Positions 10,214-19,952 of a stretch of DNA of 64,000 nucleotides are shown piece by piece. Below the pieces are notes generated by a model. It saw nothing but the letters and a program-made list of their open reading frames with translations. It was not told the DNA's origin and did not search any database. How positions within the stretch are numbered: position 1 is the first letter of the stretch; each line of letters starts with the position of its first letter. Source of the DNA: Mesostigma viride (Eukaryota > Streptophyta > Mesostigmatophyceae > Mesostigmatales > Mesostigmataceae); NCBI GenBank assembly GCA_009746045.1, contig RPFO01000961.1, positions 18,501 to 82,500 on the forward strand. The letters run 5' to 3'. Position numbers and translations under genes: made by a program.

Positions 10214-10958
10214 TCAAAGAACAGCTAGTAGAGGACATGGGGGGCCTACTGGCCAAGCCGCTGGGGGGCGGCCAGACCAAGGGCAGTGTCGACCTGGCTG
10301 CATGGTGCGGGCAAGGTGTCCTACAAATGCTATCCTACGCTGCCTAATCTCGTCCGAAATACGGGGCATGCCATGATACAAAGACTCTGATGACGGACGC
10401 TCGGAAAACCCTACGTTAAGGACCTGTCGGCCGAGCATCCTGTAAACCGTGCCGTCTAGCCTGGCTGCCAGTTTGGGTGGGATTGTCCACGCCTCGGCGC
10501 CATACGTGAGCACCGTGAGGACAAGGACCTTGAAGAGCATGCGCTTGCGGTGCTCGCCCAGGCCCTTCGAGTGCCAGTAGTAGGGTTTGAGCGAACGGAG
10601 CTAAGTTGGCCCAGGCAAGGCCGATGCGGGTGTCCACATCGTCGGCAGTGTCAGGAAGCCAGCTCCCCAACAGCTTGAAGCGGTCGCGGAACGGGACCTC
10701 CGTCCCGTCGAGCACGCGCGGCAGCCGGCGGTGGTTTACTGGAGGCCCCAATCACCATCGCCTCGGTTTTGACACTAATCTCCAACCCCACCGCCCGCGC
10801 CTCCAGGCCCAGACAGTCCAGCTAGCCAGGTCTGAATGTGCTCGGGGCTCTCGATGAGGGTGGTGTCATCCGCATAAATCAGGTCGGCAAGGCGGTAACC
10901 AGGTCTAACCCCGCCGTGCTCTTTCACGTTAAGGATGTCCAAGCCTGGCTCGAACCCC
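10214..10958 (-). pseudogene. LINE-B RT palm and C-terminal region, broken
   Basis: Just inside the left edge of the inserted DNA element the minus strand reads ILNVKEHGGVRPGYRLADL then IYADDTTLIES, the catalytic YADD motif C of a reverse transcriptase. After a frameshift it reads GTEVPFRDRFKLLGSWL, then LTYGAEAWTIPPKLAARLDG and ISDEIRQRRIAFVGHLAR. The last two are the usual signature after the RT domain in many LINE ORF2 proteins. Frameshifts separate these segments. The frame continues from 12687 once the 10963-12682 element and one TTAA are removed. Confidence 0.75.
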
Positions 10959-10962
10959 TTAA
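10959..10962. repeat. TTAA target-site duplication, left (TTAA-A)
   Basis: TTAA directly outside the left TIR of the 10963-12682 element; its partner is at 12683-12686. Confidence 0.85.
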
Positions 10963-12682
10963 CTCGTCGTCTGTCCCACTACCTCTGGAGAGGACTGAGT
11001 TTTTCTCAGTCCTCTCCTGAGGACCGAGTTTTGAGGTTCTGTACAAAATTCGCCCCGGTCAGAATGTTTGACAAAAAAATTCTCTCAAAATTTATTCAAA
11101 TACTACGTGAAAAGATCTTTCTTGGACATATTTTTGGGATTTTTTTGGATTTGGTATGAGCGGCTAAATGTACGGTCAAAGTACAGGTGGTAAGGGTACT
11201 TTTCCACGTGAAACGCGAGTTCCGGAAATGCACGACCTAGCCATGGCGGCTCGCGCCCATGCATGCAGTTTACGTTTGCGGAAGAGTTAGCTGTCCAAAC
11301 TCAGGAAATAGATTTTATATGTCCTATAGATGATAAATCCTAATTTTTAGCTCGCAGGGAAGCGATTTACCCGGTGTCGGCACTGTTCTTGCTGGAAAAA
11401 ACTGCGATAAGGCAGGTCGACGGAATTGATGACTGCGCTTGCTTTCCGGCGCGATTTCAATGGCTGATAGGTTTCTTTCTACATTGTAACATGTATTGTA
11501 TTAGAATAAATTGAGTGGCAGTATAGATTTGATGATTTCGACCACTCTGTCACGTCATGGTCTATGTGCCGCAAAGTGCCACTTTTGCGGGCACCGCCTG
11601 GGCCAAGGTAACGCCAGCCGTGCCAGGTAAAGTCGGATTATCGTTGCCTCTTCGTTTCTTGATGTTCTCACATGAGTTTAAGCTTGCCAGGCGTTGTCAG
11701 GTTCAAGTCTTGATGCTCTTTCTTGACCGTTGCCTGCCCCTCTCTAAAACCCCCTTTTCAGATGATGTTAGCAGGCATTTGCCTTAACCCAGTGTAGTTG
11801 TGCAGGGTTTTAGGAGCTGTGCAGGTTTAAACACCTTCATAGATGTTAGTTATTCTTTTGCTACGTTCATACTGCATGATTGTGTGGCCACAGCCTGCGT
11901 CAAGGGTGCTTTCAAGCTTATACGGGTGAGTGAAAAGTCTTGGTGACAAACCACTGCCATCATGTGCCAGCAACTATGTTGGCCACATCATGGCAAGGAA
12001 AAACAGTTATAGCCATATCTATTGTTGTTAGAAACAATGGAAAGATGCTTAACCTACCCATTATATTGGTGGTTGACACTTATAACATAACCCTTTGTTG
12101 GTAGGTATCCAAGCCCATTCCCTACGTGCATGCATAGGCTCTCACTACATGATAAGGTATGATACAACTGCAGCATGATGATGCAAGTGTGTTGTCCTGT
12201 TACGCTTGAAGGGAAATGAGGTGATTGGGATGGTTGGTGGCCACGGTGGTGTGTAGTATGACCGCACTTACATGCTAGCAAAGTTAGCAAAAGCCCCATT
12301 CCTCTCCTGAGGACTGAGAGTTTTTTAATTGTTTCAGGCAGTGGCAGTGGCCAAATTGAGCCCAGTTTTTTGCCACGTTTCAAGAACTATATTGTTTACA
12401 TGCCTATATTTTTCTAACGTGCACCATGATTTGATTAAATTTTCCCCACGCGCTCTTATCCCGAAAAATGCAAATTCGCCGAGGGTGTCATATGTCCGAG
12501 TAATTTCCAGGTGTTTGGGTCAAGTTTTAACTAACGCAGCATTTTTTCCAGCAAATTGACATCAAATACACCCTCGATCCACATCAAAACATTTGGGATG
12601 GACCCCCCACCTAGTCGCTACACCCGGTTGAAAAAGGTCAACTCAGTCCTCTTTTGAGGACTGAGTTGGGACAGACGACGAG
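10963..12682 (-). mobile_element. TTAA-A: piggyBac-like non-autonomous DNA element
   Basis: 1720 bp, flanked by TTAA on both sides, with 16-bp perfect terminal inverted repeats CTCGTCGTCTGTCCCA. Just inside each end is a hairpin, GAGGACTGAG-TTTTT-CTCAGTCCTC on the left and CTCAGTCCTCTTTTGAGGAC on the right. The interior matches TTAA-B and TTAA-C in reverse orientation at many places, for example the TTCTTGCTGGAAAAAACTGC segment and the stretch with AAAGTAC near the Met-rich frame. It is therefore an older or divergent member of the same family with different terminal sequence. I find no transposase frame. TTAA duplications are the hallmark of the piggyBac superfamily, but the TIR does not begin with CCC. 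Confidence 0.8.
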
Positions 12683-12686
12683 TTAA
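12683..12686. repeat. TTAA target-site duplication, right (TTAA-A)
   Basis: Partner of 10959-10962. Keeping one TTAA restores the LINE-B frame as ...FTALKGFEPG..., with the AAG codon spanning the junction. Confidence 0.85.
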
Positions 12687-13307
12687 GAGCAGTAAAGCGC
12701 GCACGTGCCCTGCGCATGACGTGATCCACGACAATAATGAACAGTGGTGAAGGGGGAATGGTGGGGTGGTGACTTCCGCAGTCCGCACTACTGCCTGTGA
12801 GCCCTCATACAGTCGGCGAATGACAGCAATAAACGCAGGTGGCACCCGATCCAGAGCTAGGATGGCCCAAAGAGCCTCCCAGAGGACCGTGTCAAAGGCC
12901 TTGATATAGTCAACAAAAATGAAGACCAGCGGCAAACTGTCAGGGGGAAGGCGACGCACCTCCTCCATCAACCGGCGCGCGACAAACACAGCCATGACAG
13001 TGTTACGACCACGACGGAAACCCATCTGAGACTCAGCCTGAGTGCCCAGGTGTGGGTCCAGCGCGGCGCGGAGCCTGTGCAGCATCATGCGCATGAAGAC
13101 CTTCAGCGCGGCGCTCTGGAGGCAGACACCCTGGTAGTTACCGGGGTCAGCAGCAGAGCCCTTCTTGTACAGCATGACGCGGATGGCCGTCTGCCACTCA
13201 GCAGGCGGAGGCTCGTCAGAAAGCAGGACACGGTTGCAGAACGCCAGCAGAAGAAGATCCCTAACCGCCGGATCAGGGGTCAGTTCAGCAGCTCGGCAGA
13301 AAGGTGG
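12687..13307 (-). pseudogene. LINE-B reverse transcriptase, N-terminal half
   Basis: Minus strand. After a frameshift from the linker it reads AEWQTAIRVMLYKKGSAAD, PGNYQGVCLQSAALKVFMRM and MGFRRGRNTVMAVFVARRLM. The motif A region LVFIFVDYIKAFDTVLWEAL holds the first catalytic Asp. LFIIVVDHVMRRARARFTAL follows in another frame, then the TTAA insertion. These are standard LINE RT motifs 1-5. At least two frameshifts inactivate it. Confidence 0.8.
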
Positions 13308-13985
13308 TCAGCACCGACCGCCGCAATCGCACCGCAGGCGAGCAAGGGCGCCGTCCAGTTCCTTCAAAGTGAAGGGGTGGACGACGTCGTCAGTGGCAAG
13401 GCAGCCCTCCTGCAAGGCCGGGACTTGGTAGTCCGCGGCCGAGGAGGGGGGCGCTGGCGGCGGCGGGGGTCCGGCAACCCCGAGGCGGGCGGCCGTCTCG
13501 GGGTGAAGCGGCGGAGGGGGGGCGCGAGCCCCACCGGTCAAGGAAACATTGTGGGCCAACCAGCGGTCAAGGCTGACCGGCGCCGTGCCGTCTCCCGTGT
13601 GCTCCACCGGGGACGTGCGCTGCCGCCGGCCGCCGAGCCGGTCGAGGTGGTACCACATGTCCTTGCCCTGGTTGCGAGCCTGGCAGGCCTTGGCATCCGC
13701 GATGCACTGGGCCGCCTCCGCGTCCTGAGCGTGCTCGTAGGCCTCCACGAGGGCGGCCTTGAGCACCAGTTTCTGCAGCGGGTCCCGGTTACGCTTGAGG
13801 CGGTGCCGGGCGGCCAAGACCTTGGGGTCCTGGCGGTAGAGCGGGCCGGGGCGGCGGCGGGGCATGGCCGGCAGGTGCCGGGCCGCCAGCAACGGGGCAC
13901 GGGCCGCAAAGCCCGCAAAAATGGCGGCGTTGGGGGCACCCTTTTCCAGCTCGTCGACGTCCGCCCGGGCGTCCAGGGCCGACAC
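13308..13985 (-). pseudogene. LINE-B linker between APE and RT
   Basis: A 225-codon open segment starting MSALDARADVDELEKG. It holds a helix-rich region (QKLVLKAALVEAYEHAQDAE), a Pro-rich stretch and then FTLKELDGALARLRC, which leads into the RT domain. This linker type is usual in LINE ORF2. The upstream APE frame runs on in a different register (frameshift at about 14000), and downstream it shifts again into the RT. Confidence 0.65.
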
Positions 13986-15115
13986 TGAGGTACTCCCGTC
14001 GGCACCGCCTTCCGCTCGTGCTCGGCGTCCGTCCAGTCCTCAGGATCTCCCCGGACCGGGCGTAGAGCAGACCAGTCAGGGCGGACCACTGGGGCGCGGC
14101 GCGCGGGGACGTGGAACCGGAGCCGAATGGTCGCGCGCACCAACCGGTGGTCAGAGCACACCGTGGGCGTGTCAAACACTCGGGTGTCCAGGACCGAGGT
14201 GCACCTGGACTGCCGTACCACCACGTAGTCCAAACAGGCCTGACGGTCGTTAGGGCCACGAAAAGTGACCAAGTCCTGTGAGGGACGTTGGAAGTGGCAG
14301 TTGACAGCAACCATCCCGCTATCCCGCAAAAAGGCAGAAAACAGGGGAGTGTTGTCGTTAGCTTCCGTGTCAGCAGGCGCAAAGCGGCTGCCAGCAGTGC
14401 CCACGGGGAGCGTGGCATTGGCGTCGAGCAGCATAACCAAAAAGTTGCGGGCCGGAGTGACCCCCTCAAGGCTATGCAAGGATTTGAAGAACTCCTCATG
14501 GGCCGACTCAGGTAGACCACTACTATGGGGTGCGTAGCCCACCCCCACCGTGAGGTGGTGTTTAGACCGCCCCTCGACGGAGGTGAAATGTGCTACCATA
14601 AGGCGTGGGGTTAGAAACTTAAGCGTGCTGAGGCTAGCAACTGCCAGCGGCGAACACAAAAGACCAACACCACCTTGGCCAGGCGTACCGCTGCCAGCGA
14701 AGTAAAACCGCCAGCCACCCGCCAGGCGATCAGTGCTCACCATGCCAAGTGGCACCTTGCGGCGGTGTTCCTGGACGCCTAGAATAGATACACGATGCTC
14801 AATGCAAAATGCGACTAGCTCCTCTACCCGGTAGCTATGGTCGTCATCTGCTAGCTATGTACGGGTGTTGAAAGTGGCAAGGGCCAAGGATGCCTGCTGG
14901 CCCACCAGGGGAGAACGACGATGGATGATGGGGGTGGATGCGGCGGGGGGTGGAGGTGGGGGTGAAACGGAGCTGGGGGGAAGGGAAGCGGTAGAAATAG
15001 TGCTTTTCATCGCATTTATTTTGTCCTGCAAGCGTAGGATGCGAGCCTGCCGCTTGCTCGGGGTATTCGGGGTTGGGGCTGATTGCACAACGCCGAGGCG
15101 TAGGTAATCTAGCAA
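13986..15115 (-). pseudogene. LINE-B APE endonuclease domain with an in-frame stop
   Basis: Minus strand, starting from a Pro-rich leader (SVSPPPPPPAAS). The APE domain reads ATFNTRT, an in-frame TAG at about 14855, then LADDDHSYRVEELVAFCIEH, GVQEHRRK (catalytic Glu), GGVGLL, GVGYAP, LLDANA (equivalent of GDxN), LDYVVVRQ and CSDHRLV. Apart from the single stop and a frameshift near 14000, all active-site blocks are present. Confidence 0.8.
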
Positions 15116-15282
15116 ACCGTTGGGTTTTACGAATCTGACATTTGACAGATGAGGTTGTGGCCCGAAATACCGGCACCACCATGGCTTTCACCCGACGGTT
15201 AGGTCGAGGCATGGTAGTGGAACGGGGCTGTTTAGAGGCTGTCCCCGAAGCCTGTTAGCCGCGAGCCGACGAGGAAGGTTGT

Positions 15283-15951
15283 CTACCTACGGACACCACC
15301 GGAGGCAGCACCTGTCCTGCTAGACACCTCACGAGACTCCGCTCCGGGGGTGTTAATCTGAACACCTTTAAGCGGCTTCCCACCAAAGAATGCTGCGAAG
15401 GAGCCATCCTGAAGCAGACGCAGCTTAATGCGCTTACCCGGGGTCTCGAGCTGCTTGGTCTCTTGGACGATGGGGCTGTTCCACACCGCGCTCCTCGCCT
15501 TCAGTTGAGCCGGCGTGTAGTCCTCGTCGAGGCTGAAGTCCCGCGTTGGAGCAGACGACGTGCTCCCAGCACGAGGCGTTTGTCATGCATGGACGGGCCA
15601 TGGTGACGACGACCAGGCCCAGAGGGCCTGGCAGCCGAATGGCACGTTCAATGGCAACACGGTTCTGGAGCTGCAGCTTCCCCAGAAACGCTGGGCCCTC
15701 GCAGCTCTTCGGCAAGTGAGTGTGCTGTCTCATGTGCCTCGCCTTTCTGGAAGCCTTTGATTATAACCATATTGCGTTGGCGTTGCTGCACTGCATATTC
15801 TGGGTGACCGCAGCGGTAGCGGCAGACTTGGCCGCCTGTTGAACAATGGTGGTCAATTGCTTGCCGGTGACATCGGCAAACGTGGTAGTTTTGGCAGGGG
15901 CTGCCACATTGGCTTTCTTCAGCTCCAGCATCATCTCCTTCAGGACCTTAA
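15283..15951 (-). pseudogene. LINE-B ORF1-like region, distal part
   Basis: Beyond the TTAA-B insertion the minus strand reads KVLKEMMLELKKANVAAPAK, then VTGKQLTTIVQQAAKSAATA, and stops at about 15763. Later frames read DYTPAQLKARSAVWNSP and LRLLQDGSFAAFFGGKPLKG and end at a stop near 15283. The pieces are in different frames, so frameshifts or an intron separate them. I do not recognise the protein. Position upstream of an APE-RT and strand suggest the LINE-B ORF1, but a broken host gene is not excluded. Confidence 0.45.
15948..15951. repeat. TTAA target-site duplication, left (TTAA-B)
   Basis: TTAA outside the left TIR of the 15952-17650 element; its partner is at 17651-17654. Confidence 0.9.
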
Positions 15952-17650
15952 CCCCTAAATGGGCAGAAATACTGCCGATGCATCGGCTGTAACTTCACAA
16001 TTTTGCAAACCAGATGCCATCCAACCCACCCATATCCAATGGCTGTCCTTGGGGGCCAAGCATGTCCATGAGTTGCCCTTCGGGTTGGTATATCACAACC
16101 TTACATATATGCAGGTTAGGCCATGTATAACTGCCGTCAAAGTCAGGGGGGTCAAGACGAGCGTTTTCATTTTTGGTAGAATGTGCATTTTGAATTATGT
16201 TGTAAGAGCTAGGCACCTACCACTTCAGGGATGATAAAAAATTAGTTGCTGAACAGTTTGAGCCATTGGGGTCATCATTTGGGTGGGTATACCAGCAGTT
16301 ACACCCAGTACAGCCCATAGGGGTACCGTTGGTAAAAAGCAACCAAGGGGGTAGGAGTGGGCATACTACCTACTAATACCAACTAATATGGCCCCCAACC
16401 ATGCCACACAATACATTTCCCTTCCACAATGATGGGGAAACATAACTGCATCATCACACTGCCCTTACATGGCACCTATGTGCAGGTGCCACCTTGTCCA
16501 TGCACGTAGGTAACGTGGTACGGATACCCTACGCAAGGCATGCATTCTAGGAGGCAGCCACCAACAAACTAGTGATTTTAAGCCTATTTCAGCTTGCCCT
16601 AGCAAGGATAAACTAGGCCTAAGCTGCTATAGCTTGCCAGGTGATGGCCAGCACACCTGGTGGCACATGCTGACAATGGGAAGCTTCTACTCACCGGTTA
16701 CATGCTTGATGATGCCACAGAGACCAGCCAACTGCCTCACACTCATGCAATATGTGTGTGGGAAATGTATAACAAACATATATGGAGGTATTCAAACCCA
16801 TACAGCCTCTAAAACTTATCACCATCACCCTGTGGCAGGTCAACTGACTGATGGAAGCATCTAAGAAGGGTGTTTTAGAAAGGGGCCAGGCCAGGGTCAA
16901 GAAAGAGCATGAATAATGCAAAAAGAATGTGCTACACAAGCTAGAACGTATATATAAACGTCAAACATCGATAGGAAAACGATGATTAAGCTTTACCAGG
17001 CATGGATGGCGTTACCTTGGCCCAGGCGGTGGCCGCAAAATGGGGCATTTCGGCACACCAAAGTTGTGCAGCATGGTCGCTGGATTCGGCGATTTCTGGC
17101 CACCCTTGCACGTTTACGACTACTATGTATCATAAAAAGTACAAAGAAACCAATATATCCTTTAAAATACGCCGGAAAGGTATTGCTGTCAACGTTTCTA
17201 TCGTCCGGCCTGATCGCAGTTTTTTCCAGCAAGAACGCTGCCGAAACCTATCAAATGGCATTCCCGCGAACCAAAAATTGGCCTGTATCATCTTTAGGAC
17301 GTATAAAATCAATATCTTAAGTTTGGCCAGAAAATTCGAACGCAAACGTAAATGCCATGCGTGGGCGCAAGCCGCCATGGCCAGGTCGTCGTTTTCCGGA
17401 ATGCACGTTGTACGCGAAAAAGTACCCTGACCCCTTGTACTTTGACCGACCAGAACACCTCTATAACTTTGTCAGAAGTATGCAAACCCTAGTACCATGC
17501 TGTGAGGAAAATTATAAACTTTCGATCTTCTCAGCTAAACTTTTCCTAATTCTCAATAGTTTTCGCGGCATTTGGTCCCCCGAGAAGGGGCCGACGTGTC
17601 GGCTGTAACTCAGTTTTAGGCGGAAAATCGGCAGCCAGACCATTTAGGGG
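15952..17650 (+). mobile_element. TTAA-B: piggyBac-like non-autonomous DNA element
   Basis: 1699 bp with TIR CCCCTAAATGG at both ends, TTAA on each side and CCC at the terminus, all piggyBac-like features. Subterminal palindromes are CCGATGCATCGG on the left (about 15976-15987) and CCGACGTGTCGG on the right (about 17591-17602). It is near identical along its length to 23397-25085. The longest conserved frame (17002-17430, 142 codons) has no transposase motif; its conservation only reflects the high identity of the copies. Confidence 0.88.
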
Positions 17651-17654
17651 TTAA
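17651..17654. repeat. TTAA target-site duplication, right (TTAA-B)
   Basis: Partner of 15948-15951. Joining across it continues the minus-strand frame as ...QGDIKVLKEMM..., with no frame change. Confidence 0.9.
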
Positions 17655-18189
17655 TGTCGCCCTGCACGGTCATAAAAGACTGTGCGAGGTCCTGCAGCGG
17701 CACGGTAATATCGGTCGCGGGGGCTGGCCTGGCGATGGGCGTCGCCGGCAGCTCGACAAGTTCAGAGCAGCACGAAATAAGACAGGCAAGACGGCAATCT
17801 TTGGGCTCCCACTTAGGCCACTCATCCGAAGCAGCCTCCATAACCTGGCCGTTGCGAGGGTGGCGAATCGGGGCGTCGTGCTCGTTGCGGAGCTTCAGCA
17901 CGTTTAGCACTTCGGCGTCGCTGAAGCCGAGGAAGGCAGCGATGTCGTCCAGGCTCAAACGTTTGCCTGGCATGTAGAATGAGGAAGAAATGGAGTCCGG
18001 CAAGGAGGTTTCATCCGCTATCGGAGTTGCTTCCGAAGTCGCTGCCGAAGTCTTGGTGCGCTTGTTAGCGGCTTTCTTGGCGGTGACAATGTCGTGGGCG
18101 ATTTTGTTTGCAGCAATCTGGGCATCGATAGACTCGGCAGCAAGAACTGAAGACGATGCGGGGACCTCCATGGCTACGTTTAATAGCAC
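17655..18189 (-). pseudogene. LINE-B ORF1-like region, N-terminal part
   Basis: Minus-strand frame from the Met at 18189, about 180 codons to the TTAA-B insertion. Its N-terminal half is Ala/Lys/Ser-rich (IDAQIAANKIAHDIVTAKKA). A compact region follows (MPGKRLSLDDIAAFLGFSDA, then a Cys-rich RLACLISCCSELVEL). I recognise no domain. The frame continues past the insertion for about 60 more codons, so the gene was open when the element landed. LINE-B ORF1 is the likeliest identity. Confidence 0.45.
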
Positions 18190-18392
18190 CTAGACGATGG
18201 CAGGGGGCGCAGGCGCACGGCTCACGTGCGTGGTGCCGCCATAACGTGCAGAAAAATAGCGATATCTGCTGGGCAGGCCGCTGGCGATAACTTTCGAAAT
18301 CCTGGGAGATGGCTGCCAAAAATTAGATCAGCGTGTTTGTCATCAAAAGGCGAGTCTGTTGCAATTTACCCGACCAAATTTCATGCCCGGAA

Positions 18393-18812
18393 TCAAAAGT
18401 TATGAGCATTCTCGGCATCCATAGCTCGGCACACCGTAAAAATCTCCATAAAAAGTGATGTTAGCATATGCCAAATTTTAAGGGTTTTGGGGTGCCACCT
18501 CCCCCTAAACCCAGGCTCCGCGGGGTGAAGAGCCTCCAGCACCGCCAGGGTAGCGGCATTAGCGGGGGCCAGCTTGGCCATTTCCAAGCGGGTCATGGCC
18601 CGGCTAAGCTGACCCTCACGGACGAGGCGGAGGACATCAGCGGCCACGCGGTCGAAGGAGACCTCCCCCGACAGCCGGGCGGTGCGTGGGGGCGGCACGC
18701 CAAACAGCCCCGCCCAGTCCCCCTGCAGAAAGCGGCGACAACGGGCGATAACCGCACCCCTGAGGCCGCGCACGCCGCGCCAGAGCGGGGTGAGGAGCAA
18801 GCGGGGGGTCAC
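18393..18812 (-). pseudogene. RT-flanking relic of another LINE lineage
   Basis: Minus-strand 139-codon frame containing RRFLQGDWAGLFG, VREGQLSRAMTRLEMAKLAP and ANAATLAVLEALHPAEPG. This pattern, a Leu-rich segment then SRA...L...LAP...TL..L...HP, typically precedes the RT domain in non-LTR retrotransposon proteins of algae and protists. No RT core follows, so only this block survives. Confidence 0.45.
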
Positions 18813-19017
18813 CGGCAGGTAAAGTTTGAACCCAAGCCCCCAAGCGGAAGGGGCGCTTTTCTGAGTACTTAGCGTAATTAGGATTTTCTAGACTAGATAG
18901 CTTAGACCTCCCTCTTTCCCCAATTAATTCACTCCCTCTCTCTTGCTTGGACTGCTATGCAGAACAAGAAGATATGTGGAAGACGATTGTCCAGGCTCAC
19001 ACGCCGGTCCAGTGCTT
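18790..19017 (+). pseudogene. Scrambled LINE tail
   Basis: Plus strand: KPPKRKGRFSEYLA and a stop (about 18830-18872), then the 3' sequence AGGATTTTCTAGACTAGATA (18881-18900) also found at 9341-9360. After that, LSLAWTAMQNK (about 18935-18970) matches an internal part of the same tail. The order is permuted relative to 9100-9330, so this is a rearranged relic. Confidence 0.5.
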
Positions 19018-19036
19018 CTGCTAAGGGTTTTTGTCA

Positions 19037-19160
19037 TTCGTCAACTTGTTGACTATTTGCCTCGGCACTTCGTCAAGTGGTTGACTATTTGCCTCAGCAA
19101 TTCGTCAAACTGGTTGACTATTTGCCTTGGCGCTTCGTCAACCCTGGGGGGGGGGGGGGG
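19037..19160. repeat. Three 32-33-bp tandem units and a poly-G run
   Basis: Units start with TTCGTCAA at 19037, 19069 and 19101, with a partial fourth at 19134. Each contains a GTCAA...TTGAC dyad. A run of 15 G (19146-19160) follows. Confidence 0.85.
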
Positions 19161-19952
19161 AAGGAGGAAGCTTTATTTCTTCATAATTAACTACTGAAGG
19201 TCGCTCACGCCTCACACACGCATGTAATGCATGTGGATAAAACATAATATCACATAGTCAGGTTGTTGACAACTGCATAAACTACAGAATAATTACTAGT
19301 GGGCGTCCCCAACATCTACTGCTCCAATTTTGGTACTTTTGAAATTCCATGCCTGGAGCGCAAAGTTTGCAATATATGTGCCGTTTGTAGCTCTAGCTCT
19401 ATAATAACCTGACCAACCCCGCATTCCTCAAAGTAGCACTTGTTGCCTATTCTCATTATGCGAATCACATGATTAGGATCTGCTTCATGATTGCTATTGC
19501 TCGAGATTCAATTAAGAATGATTGACATCAATAAATGATGAACCAAATAAACCAAATTAGGCCACTTGACAAGTTCATGATCCATTTAAATTGTACAATT
19601 AAGCGATTAATTAATTCATAAATCATACATTACATGGGATACCCCCGTCGACGAGCTAGTGGTACGTACAATGAAACATTTGAGTTTGTAACATGTCTCC
19701 ATGGATATATACATGTATGCTGGACCTCGCGCATCTCAGCCCTCTAAGAAATGTTATTTGAACTCAGGTCTAGATCTAAATATATACATGATCTGGATAA
19801 TATTATACACTTCCTTAAAAGAGCATGAATCGAGCTTTACAATTCAGGACAAGGAACTCGTTTGCAAATCACGGCTGAAAGGCAAGTGCTCACAACGAAG
19901 CACGTGCTCTCAAGGCTGTCCACCTCGTCCAACCAAGCCCGGGCGAGCTGGC
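19161..19952. other. AT-rich flank of the transposase gene
   Basis: No gene seen. This lies downstream of the transposase on the minus strand and should hold its 3' UTR and possibly the left end of its transposon, but I could not find a terminal inverted repeat. Confidence 0.45.

Larger units (their letters stand above)
10195..18189 (-). mobile_element. LINE-B: decayed APE-type LINE interrupted by two TTAA elements
   Basis: On the minus strand an ORF1-like region (18189 to about 15283), an APE domain (about 15115-13986), a linker and RT (13985-12687), and the RT palm with the C-terminal region (10958-10214) follow one another. Two DNA elements interrupt it, at 15952-17650 and 10963-12682. 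Without them the LINE is about 4.6 kb. Several frameshifts and at least one in-frame TAG (about 14855) show it is dead. At the far end a 3' piece (10195-10290) lies on the opposite strand, reading RRKARTFKEQLVEDMGGLL, so the tail has been inverted. Confidence 0.75.

Noticed and set aside
13050-13988. 312-codon plus frame opposite LINE-B
   Set aside because: Antisense shadow of the LINE linker and RT in GC-rich sequence; Arg/Gly-rich with no motif.
17002-17430. 142-codon frame conserved in TTAA-B and TTAA-C
   Set aside because: The copies are nearly identical throughout, so frame conservation carries no information. The more divergent TTAA-A does not preserve it and there is no transposase motif.
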